DNA from: JBNLBS01 sp050303415
GTDB taxonomy: Bacteria > Pseudomonadota > Gammaproteobacteria > Methylococcales > Methylomonadaceae
NCBI GenBank assembly: GCA_050303415.1
Contig: JBNLBS010000007.1
Span: forward strand, 124,001-188,000
Reading direction: 5' to 3'
DNA: 64,000 bases
The notes beneath the pieces are model-generated. The model was not told the DNA's origin and did no database searches. It saw nothing but the letters and a program-made list of their open reading frames with translations. The translations under genes were made by a program, and so were the position numbers. This document shows positions 58,158-64,000 of this stretch, one piece after another (the first letter of the stretch is position 1; every line of letters starts with the position of its first letter).

Positions 58158-58432
58158 GGAACTTTTTCCTTTATATTGAAATATGTAGGAAAATCCGGCT
58201 AATACAGGGAAAAAGTACTTAAGAATAATGGTTATGCTGCTAAATATAAGTTTACATTTAGTAATTTGGAACAAAGAACCCCATGAATAAATTGGAAGAC
58301 TATAATTGTATATGTTGTTTTATTCACGTTCAGATTACCATAAATCATTTCGTAGCAAGTCACGGAAAAATATGCACTCTCAAGACGAGGCTTAGTTTTT
58401 AATCAAACCCAAATAATTAGGAGGAAATTATC
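58052..58432. other. Intergenic region between uvrB and the CFI-box gene
   Basis: The first 105 bases belong to the duplicated uvrB flank. The remainder is AT-rich and noncoding. It contains ACTTTTTCC at 58161 and its complement at 58208, a possible weak hairpin with a 38-base loop. A strong AGGAGG ribosome-binding site for the next gene lies at its right end. Confidence 0.6.
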
Positions 58433-58771
58433 ATGGAAAATACTAATAATGGTGAAAAAGTTGAGCTCAGCTCTAAAGCAAAAGCCCCTCCAGTAAATGA
58501 TAAACCAGGAGACGATGGAGTTGGAAGTGATGGAAGTGAAGCTCCCCCGTGTTTTATAGCTACTGCTATCTATGGAACAAGAAATTGTGAAGAACTTGAT
58601 GTTTTTCGAAAATTTAGAGATGAGAATCTGTTAACCAACAGTATTGGACGACTATTTGTTGCTTCTTATTATCGAATTGGTCCATTTATAGCTGAATACC
58701 TCAATACCAAACCTAGAATGAAAATTATACTTAAACCAGCTTTCGATATGATGTATAGGTTTTTGAAATGA
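58433..58771 (+). CDS. CFI-box-CTERM domain protein
   Basis: A 112-residue protein. Residues 1-39 are polar, low complexity and acidic/Gly/Ser-rich. From Cys40 it reads CFIATAIYG, then ELDVFRKFRDENLLTNSIGRLFVASYYRIGPFIAEYL, the pattern annotated as the CFI-box C-terminal domain, found at the ends of otherwise unrelated bacterial proteins and of unknown function. There is no signal peptide. An ideal AGGAGG precedes the ATG. An attC-like site follows 27 bases after the stop, so the gene looks like an integron cassette. Confidence 0.75.
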   Translation: MENTNNGEKVELSSKAKAPPVNDKPGDDGVGSDGSEAPPCFIATAIYGTRNCEELDVFRKFRDENLLTNSIGRLFVASYYRIGPFIAEYLNTKPRMKIILKPAFDMMYRFLK

Positions 58772-58798
58772 CTATACCTCCAATGTAGCTTGTTAATA

Positions 58799-58859
58799 GC
58801 ATAACAGGAAAATTAAGGCTGACGCCTGCTTCGCCGCCGCAGCTTATTTACCGTTAGGC
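58799..58859. other. attC-like integron recombination site
   Basis: A 61-base segment starts with GCATAAC and ends with GTTAGGC, a consensus GTTRRRY core whose complement GCCTAAC pairs with the start at six of seven positions. Inside, AAGGCTGACG on the left and CGCAGCTTATT on the right form an imperfect stem with extrahelical bases around GCTTCGCC. Length, ends and internal pairing closely resemble the aadA-type attC. Only one such site is visible and no integron integrase gene is in the window. Confidence 0.6.
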
Positions 58860-58955
58860 GCTAACCGCTAATCGTTTTATGAACGATACTTATATCAGTA
58901 GATTAGAGCAAGTAGAGCAGTAATAAAGCAATTTATCTGATAAGGAGGCAACGAA

Positions 58956-60218
58956 ATGGGTCAAATGTTTGATTGGTTGATCATACCTAACGACAACGCT
59001 ATTGCGAATATTATCCCTAATAATACATTTACTTACGACTTTTTTAATTTATCAAAAACAAAGTGTTTAAAATATGGAAGAAGAGAATATGGTATTAATT
59101 TGGTCTGGGATGATCCTGCTCCACCAGAAGCCAATATACAGTTTCAACGAGAATCGGGCTCGAATGCCCCTCTGCGATATGAAGAATTATTTGCCATCAA
59201 GGTCCGCAACGGGGGATTTTTACATTATGAAGAGCGAGAGTATGGGATCAATCTGAAATGGTCTAATACGCCAATCTTTGAATGGCAATTTAAGGGTGAT
59301 GGCAGCGGTTCTGGAGATATCGTACAAATAGGTAGTATGGTTGGACTCTTCAATATTGTATCGAACGACTATCTTTTTTACGATCCGCGAAGGTATGGCA
59401 TAGATCTTAAATGGCTTAGAGATGAAGGAAAATTCAACAGTAAACCGTGGTACGAAGATGTGGCCGATTTCGTTGGGGGTCTAGTTTCGGATATTATCAA
59501 CATTCTGAAAGAAGCAATCAATCGGCTTCTGGGTCTTGCCGATCTCGTACTTACTTTTTTCGGTATTATGCTCCCAAAGAAGATTCGGCTCCAGGTTGTT
59601 ATCCTAAGAGATGAATCAAGCAAAGCATTACTTGGGGATGAAGGGCTTCCTCCTATGGAGAGACAAGCAGAATTAAAGCAAATCGAAGACGCCATAGCTT
59701 TAGCAAGGGATGTTTTTAAGAAACAAGTCAATACCAGTATTCATGCAGCCGATGGTCAAATGATTGTTACCCTTGATTATTCTTCACCTACTGCCGCACT
59801 TAACGTGGAATGCGGTTGTGGCGCAATCACTGAGGATTTATATAAGGAAGCGGGTAGATTTTTTCGTCGGCATCGTGCAACAAATCTCTCGGGATTGCTC
59901 ACTGGATACGGTGCGCCGGTCACCATTTTTGTCGTTCGTGACGTAAAAGACAATATAGGTTGTTCAATAGGGCCACTAAGTGATTATGTAACTGTCGATC
60001 TGGACGGGATGGCATACCGTCCAACGGCCAAGGAATTTGATGAGGAACGCCCTCGAACACTTACGCACGAACTTGGGCACGCATGCGGTCTTTGGCACCC
60101 TCTGATAAATGCATTGCATACGGCGAATTTAATGATTCCCAATCCTGCTAGAGGTCTCTTTCTCGAACTTCATCAAAGAGCAATATTCCGAAATTCCCGG
60201 CATGTCACTTTCCTGTAA
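58956..60218 (+). CDS. Metzincin-type zinc protease with three N-terminal repeats
   Basis: A 420-residue protein of no named family. Residues 25-160 contain three copies, about 50 residues apart, of Y-x2-R-x-Y-G-I-[ND]-L-x-W (YGRREYGINLVW, YEEREYGINLKW, YDPRRYGIDLKW), suggesting a beta-trefoil-like or carbohydrate-binding module. Residues 160-200 are hydrophobic and helical. The catalytic end has HELGHACGLWH at 371-381 and a Met-turn NLMIP, both metzincin hallmarks. No signal peptide is seen. AAGGAGG precedes the ATG. Target unknown. Confidence 0.75.
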   Translation: MGQMFDWLIIPNDNAIANIIPNNTFTYDFFNLSKTKCLKYGRREYGINLVWDDPAPPEANIQFQRESGSNAPLRYEELFAIKVRNGGFLHYEEREYGINLKWSNTPIFEWQFKGDGSGSGDIVQIGSMVGLFNIVSNDYLFYDPRRYGIDLKWLRDEGKFNSKPWYEDVADFVGGLVSDIINILKEAINRLLGLADLVLTFFGIMLPKKIRLQVVILRDESSKALLGDEGLPPMERQAELKQIEDAIALARDVFKKQVNTSIHAADGQMIVTLDYSSPTAALNVECGCGAITEDLYKEAGRFFRRHRATNLSGLLTGYGAPVTIFVVRDVKDNIGCSIGPLSDYVTVDLDGMAYRPTAKEFDEERPRTLTHELGHACGLWHPLINALHTANLMIPNPARGLFLELHQRAIFRNSRHVTFL

Positions 60219-60373
60219 ATAAAGCGCCATTCGGGTCATATATGGTCCGCCCCGGAAATCAAGCAACGGTCATGAATCAACATAATTGGGGTCACCCATT
60301 AGCCAGCCGGTGTCAATAAGCCAAACAAAATCCCTGCTAAATGCAAGGCTATGGGGTCTTGCTTTAGGGGCTA

Positions 60374-61294
60374 TGGGGTCAAGTCTTGCTTTATAGCAAA
60401 TTTTGCCTATACTAACTCACTATGGCTAGACCACTCAGATTAGAATTTACCGGAGCACTTTATCATATAACTTCGCGAGGCAATGCTAGAAACGATATTT
60501 ATCAGGATGATGAAGATCGAGTAAACTGGCTTGAATTATTAAATAATGTTTGTGACCGGTTCAACTGGATTTGCCATGCCTACTGTTTAATGGATAACCA
60601 TTATCATGTGGTGGTAGAAACGGTTGAGGGTAATTTATCCAAAGGTATGCGGCAGTTGAATGGCGTTTATACCCAAACTTTTAACCGACGTCATCATCGT
60701 GTTGGACATGTTTTTCAAGGTCGCTACAAAGCCATTTTGGTGGAAAAAGACAGCTATTTATTGGAATTATCCCGTTATGTCGTGTTGAACCCTGTTAGGG
60801 CGAGGATGGTGAAAGACGTTGCTGATTGGCCTTGGAGCAGTTATTTAGCGACGATGAATCAAGCACCATCATTAGAATGTTTACAAGTGAATTGGCTATT
60901 AGCTCAATTTGGCTCAGAAAGAGAAAAGGCAATTATTCGATATCAGAATTTTGTTCGAGCAGGCATTGGTTTGCCACCCGTTTGGGAAAAGCTTAAGAGC
61001 CAGATTTTTCTCGGTAATGAAGGGTTTGTTGAGAAATTACAAGCCCAAATCAAAAGCGGCTCTGGTAACTTAGCGGAAATTCCAAAAGCTCAGCGTAGAC
61101 CATTAGCTGAACCATTAAATTATTACGTTAAAGCCTATAGTGACCGAAAGAAAGGGATGAGGATTGCGTATGAAACAGGAAATTACACATTGCAGCAGAT
61201 TGCCGATTGTTTTGGAGTACATTATTTAACGGTGAGTCGAGCGATGAAGCAGGTTAAGCCAAACAATAATGATTGATTGCAAGACTTGACCCCG
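60374..61294 (+). mobile_element. REP-associated Y1 transposase element
   Basis: The element is bounded by inverted ends TGGGGTCAAGTCTTGC and GCAAGACTTGACCCC and encloses one Y1 transposase gene. Short echoes of the end sequence lie just outside (GGGGTCTTGCTTTA on the left, TGTGACCCCGTTTTTG on the right), as expected for REP-like clusters. A 113-base deleted derivative with the same ends lies at 62498-62610. Confidence 0.85.
60422..61276 (+). CDS. REP-associated tyrosine transposase (TnpA_REP, Y1 HUH)
   Basis: A 284-residue RAYT-family protein. It begins MARPLRLEFTGALYHITSRGN and has the HUH motif as H60-Y61-H62 (MDNHYHVVVE). The catalytic Tyr is at about residue 119 (SRYVVLNPVRA) and GHVFQGRYKAI is the usual block. 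A C-terminal helix-turn-helix (LQQIADCFGVHYLTVSRAMKQ) is present. Such enzymes nick single-stranded DNA at palindromic REP ends and often mobilise short nonautonomous repeats. The gene appears intact and may drive the nearby deleted derivative. Confidence 0.93.
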   Translation: MARPLRLEFTGALYHITSRGNARNDIYQDDEDRVNWLELLNNVCDRFNWICHAYCLMDNHYHVVVETVEGNLSKGMRQLNGVYTQTFNRRHHRVGHVFQGRYKAILVEKDSYLLELSRYVVLNPVRARMVKDVADWPWSSYLATMNQAPSLECLQVNWLLAQFGSEREKAIIRYQNFVRAGIGLPPVWEKLKSQIFLGNEGFVEKLQAQIKSGSGNLAEIPKAQRRPLAEPLNYYVKAYSDRKKGMRIAYETGNYTLQQIADCFGVHYLTVSRAMKQVKPNNND

Positions 61295-61316
61295 TTTTTG
61301 TGACCCCGTTTTTGCA

Positions 61317-61640
61317 CAGGTGGCCATTCCCGGTTCAGGACTGGACAGTGCAATAGGCAAGACAAAAGTCGCAGAGTCAGCGGCTGAATATAAAATCTTA
61401 ACGCCTAAGCAGAAAGGCAAAAAAATCAAGGAGCTGGAAGAAAAAATGTATCAGCACGCCAAAGACCTCGAATTTGAGGCAGCGGCAGCAGTCAGAGATG
61501 AGATCAAAGCATTGCAGGCACAGCTGGATATTTAAGGCGGGCGTAAAAATTAACAAATTGACATTAAATGTCCTAGTAACTAGACTCTGTAAAAAAGCAC
61601 AGGGAAATTTGACAGGTTTTCCGGTTAATATCAACTTAAC
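61317..61640 (+). pseudogene. uvrB: Duplicated uvrB 3' fragment (direct repeat copy 2)
   Basis: This fragment encodes [20 protein letters not shown] through the UVR motif to the stop at 61533-61535, that is the last 71 residues of UvrB, followed by the same noncoding flank as behind uvrB. It has no start or helicase part and cannot be functional UvrB. It starts directly at the right end of the Y1 element. Confidence 0.9.
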
Positions 61641-61660
61641 AGGTCAAAACGACCTGTTAA
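61636..61660. terminator. Hairpin after the uvrB fragment
   Basis: Ten-base perfect arms (TTAACAGGTC and GACCTGTTAA) with a 5-base loop, about 100 bases after the uvrB-type stop. It is absent behind the full uvrB, so it may be the original uvrB terminator left behind at this end. Confidence 0.5.
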
Positions 61661-61782
61661 TAAAATAGTTGAACTAAACCGCTTCGCGGTAGCCTTGTCG
61701 ATTCCTGACTTTATCTTCACCTCTAAACTGTATCACACTCCTTAAAGACCGCTTTTGGTCTGTAATTTTAAGGAGAAGTCTC

Positions 61783-62497
61783 ATGACACCTTTACGTCAA
61801 CAAATGATCGATGTCATGTTGGTTCGCGGTATGTCAACCCGAACCCAGCGCAGTTATTTAAACGCCGTCAGCGAACTCACCCAATACCATCGCTGCTCAC
61901 CGGATCAATTAAGCGGTGAACAGTTGCAAGCGTTCTTTTTGTATTTGGTTAAAGAACGTGATTTATCACCGGCGACGTGCCGCTTGTATTTAAACGCCAT
62001 CCGTTTTTTCTATCGTCATGTTCTGAAACGAGACAGCTTTGGCGTGGCCTTGTCGGTTCCCTCGCGTGAGCAGCGTATCCCCGAGCTGCTCATGCGCAGC
62101 GAAGTTAAAGCGATCCTTAACGCCTGCACTCAAATCAAACACCGGGTATTACTCACCACCTGTTATGGCTGCGGACTACGGGTCAGCGAACTGGTAGCCC
62201 TGCAAGTGCGTCATATTGATGGTGAGCGGCACCTGCTGCGTATTGAGCAAGGCAAGGGCAAAAAAGATCGGGCGGTGATTATTGCCCCGACCTTAATGAC
62301 GTTACTGCGCCAGTATTGGCAATTATGCCAACCTAAGCCCTGGCTGTTTTACGGCCGGCGTCCGGAACAAGCGATCAGTAGCGATACCGCCCGACGAATC
62401 TTTCAACGGGCCAAACAGCGTGCCGGCATTGATAAAATCGGCGGCATCCACAGCTTGCGCCACGCCTATGCCACCCATCAACTGGAAGACCAAAAAA
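61783..62497 (+). pseudogene. Tyrosine recombinase/integrase, 3'-truncated
   Basis: A XerC/D-like integrase reading MTPLRQQMIDVMLVRGMSTR onward, with the first catalytic Arg in GCGLRVSELVAL, the Lys in GKGKKDRAVI and HSLRHAYATHQLE (H-x2-R). The coding sequence then stops matching the family exactly where the deleted Y1 element begins, so the final His/Trp and catalytic Tyr are missing. It resembles the short integrases often found beside IS91-type elements. A good AAGGAG lies before the ATG. It should be inactive. Confidence 0.85.
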
Positions 62498-62610
62498 TGG
62501 GGTCAAGTCTTGCAATCAATCATTATTGTTTGGCTTAACCTGATTCTAAGTGGTCTAGCCATATTGAGTTAGTATAGGTAATTTTTGCTATATTGCAAGA
62601 CTTGACCCTA
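62498..62610 (-). mobile_element. Nonautonomous 113-bp derivative of the Y1 element
   Basis: In inverted orientation, bases 62498-62543 match the last 45 bases of the 60374-61294 element and bases 62544-62610 match its first 65 or so bases with a few differences. The whole transposase core is deleted. Both ends keep GGGGTCAAGTCTTGC and GCAAGACTTGACCC. It truncates the integrase gene. Confidence 0.88.
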
Positions 62611-63112
62611 TTTTGATGTAAAGGCATCAACTCAAGCCGTGAAATTCAATGGTGCTGTGAAACCAATATTATCTTCAAAGCATTATCATGTGACAGCATA
62701 CCCCACTTTACGACTATTGCTTCATTTGTCAGTGGTTATCCAGAGCAAATAGAAACCCTATTTGAACAAGTGTTGCTTATCTGTCATGAACAAGGTTTAT
62801 TAGGCCACGAATTGTTTGCCATCGATGGCTGCAAACTACCTTCGAATGCAGCCAAAACCTGGTCAGGTACGCATCAAGAACTACGTGATAAACGCGATAA
62901 ACTGAAAGGCTTAATTCGGCAGCAAATGATCAAGCATCAACGCCAAGATAAACAAGAAATTGACCGATCTGAAACTAGCCAACGGCAACAACAAACGATA
63001 GACACCCTTAGCCAAGCGGCGGACAAAATAGAAAAATTCCTTGCTCAGAACGAACCTAGGCAAGGTAGCAGTCGTAATAAAGCAGAAGTCAAAAGCAATA
63101 TTACGGATAACG

Positions 63113-63161
63113 ACAGTCAATTGCTCCTGCATTGACTGCATACGTAACATCCTTGTAACTA
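63113..63161 (+). repeat. Double-hairpin element, copy 1 in the IS1182-like transposase
   Basis: Hairpin 1 has arms CAGTCAAT and ATTGACTG, one bulged T, then a GC/GC pair around TCCT. Hairpin 2 has arms GTAACA and TGTAAC (one A-A mismatch) around TCCT. ACAG occurs at both edges, a possible 4-base target duplication. The insert is 49 bases and shifts the transposase frame into a TGA. Confidence 0.85.
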
Positions 63162-63867
63162 ACAGCGCTAAAATGAAAACCAGCAAAGGCACGATTCAAG
63201 GTTACAATGGACTTGCTGCCGTTGACAAAAAACACCAAATTATCATTGATGCGCAGGCATTTGGCAGTGGACAAGAGCAACATACCTTACAACCGGTTCT
63301 AGAAACCATTGAAGAACGCTACCAACACTTAGACATTCACCCCAAACTCTACCGCTCAGATATTGTCGTTACCGCAGATACCGGCTTTGCCAACGAAGCC
63401 AACATGCAATACCTGCATGAACACCAAATTAACACCTATATCCCGGACAACAAATTCCGCTCCCGAGACCTGAAATTTGCCAATCAGAAAAGCAAATATC
63501 CGCATGCACCGCGTGTTAACTCAAAAGCCAAACACGTTATTCCGGCCACAGAATTTAACTTTGACCCGGTGAATAACACCTGCATCTGTCCGGCAGGCCA
63601 ACCACTTCATGCCGATAAAACCCAACAAGACATCAAAGGCAATTTAAAGCAATTCTTTAGAGGTAGAAAACATCATTGCCATGATTGCGAACTAAAAAGC
63701 CAATGTATGCAAAACCCAGACGCCACGAATCACCCCAATGGTTATGGACGACAAGTCTCATTCATCGTCAGTGCAAAACGAAGCCCAAATTACACCGACT
63801 GGATGAAACATAGAATCGATAGCCAGCAAGGGAAACAATACTACAGTCATCGAATGTCAGTGGTTGA

Positions 63868-63916
63868 CAGATAATTGCTCCTGCATTATCTGCATTCACA
63901 CCATCCATGGTGATTA
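63868..63916 (+). repeat. Double-hairpin element, copy 2 in the IS1182-like transposase
   Basis: Hairpin 1 has arms CAGATAAT and ATTATCTG with the same bulged T, GC/GC pair and TCCT loop as copy 1. Hairpin 2 has arms CACCA and TGGTG around TCCA. The insert is again 49 bases in the same orientation, and its removal restores the codons for VVEPVFG. Confidence 0.85.
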
Positions 63917-64000
63917 ACCCGTCTTTGGCAACTTAACGGTCAACAAAGGGCTAAAACGGTTTGGCCTAAGAGGTAAAACCAAAGTCAATGCGCAATGGAA

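Larger units (their letters stand above)
61295..61782. other. Region between the Y1 element and the integrase gene
   Basis: No complete gene. It holds the uvrB fragment, then a perfect hairpin at 61636-61660 (TTAACAGGTC and GACCTGTTAA around AAAAC). A small AGACC/GGTCT hairpin at 61746-61761 sits just before the integrase ribosome-binding site AAGGAG. Confidence 0.75.
62611..64000 (+). pseudogene. IS1182-like transposase, 5'-truncated and twice interrupted
   Basis: The reading frame begins without a start codon (GINSSREIQWCC) right after the deleted Y1 element, so about the first 100 residues are lost. It shows HFTTIASFVSGYPEQIETLF, LFAIDGCKLPSNAAKTWSG, KTSKGTIQGYNGLAAVDKKH and VTADTGFANEANMQYL with a DDE-type acidic residue, plus a Cys-rich block (CHDCELKSQC), as in IS1182 transposases. 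Two 49-base inserts, at 63113 and 63868, break the frame, and removing each restores it exactly. It runs off the window. Confidence 0.85.

Noticed and set aside
61783..62538. Functional integrase of the island
   Set aside because: The C-terminal catalytic Tyr and preceding His/Trp box are lost at the deleted Y1 element; the last 13 codons come from that element.
63113..63161. Group II intron or intein in the transposase
   Set aside because: 49 bases is far too short for either; no splicing motifs or maturation domains are present.
63868..63916. Programmed ribosome bypassing at the second insert
   Set aside because: The frame before the resumption point contains an in-frame TAA and no landing codon matching the upstream codons, unlike the first insert.

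Overview
The window is a moderately AT-rich chromosome segment from a gammaproteobacterial methylotroph, most likely a type I methanotroph (Methylococcales). The main evidence is a XoxF-type lanthanide methanol dehydrogenase with its XoxJ partner, an FchA-type methenyl-tetrahydrofolate cyclohydrolase, a large glycogen gene set, and conserved gammaproteobacterial housekeeping neighbourhoods (ftsB-ispD-ispF-truD, surE-pcm, miaB-phoH-ybeY-corC). No particulate methane monooxygenase lies in the window, so the methanotroph label is inference.

Layout. 1-2.3 kb: end of ftsB, isoprenoid genes ispD and ispF, truD. 2.4-4.1 kb: one unusual gene for a membrane-anchored, highly repetitive coiled-coil protein ending in a haemoglobin domain, broken by a run of N. 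4.4-8 kb: uppP, an Smr-domain gene, surE, pcm, a YqaA-like gene. 8-18.4 kb: glycogen and signalling, with a leftward glgB-glgA-(secretin-like)-(HD-GYP) run and a rightward glgC-GH57-malQ run. 18.4-21.2 kb: xoxJ and xoxF. 21.5-35.3 kb: CPA1 antiporter with a cyclic-nucleotide-binding domain, lpxH, ppiB, cysS, fchA, a zinc-finger membrane protein beside a rhomboid protease, small membrane and periplasmic proteins, a porin, a haem lipoprotein, a universal stress protein. 35.5-44.8 kb: tRNA-Leu, queA, mfd, a kinase/PP2C/FHA phosphosignalling trio and csiV. 44.8-51 kb: glcE, glcF, a MauG-like dihaem protein and a large GGDEF-EAL sensor. 51-58 kb: miaB, phoH, ybeY, corC, aspC, uvrB.

The last 6 kb (58-64 kb) is accessory DNA. 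It starts with a second, diverged copy of the uvrB 3' end (57.8 and 61.3 kb) bracketing about 3.2 kb. That interval holds a CFI-box protein followed by an integron-like attC site, a metzincin-type protease with three N-terminal repeats, and a REP-associated Y1 transposase element. Next come an integrase truncated at a 113-bp internally deleted derivative of that same Y1 element, and a decaying IS1182-like transposase.

The most striking signal is a family of tiny (44-49 bp) double-hairpin elements. Two 49-bp copies interrupt the IS1182-like transposase, and removing exactly 49 bp at each site restores one reading frame. Further copies sit at and after the 3' end of queA: one supplies the last codons of queA, it is tandemly amplified with a 51-bp period, and another copy is inserted inside the hairpin loop of one unit. 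Across copies the loops are conserved while the stems change in sequence but remain paired. This resembles the double-hairpin elements described from fungal mitochondrial DNA. I know of no description of this family in methylotroph genomes, but I could not search for one.
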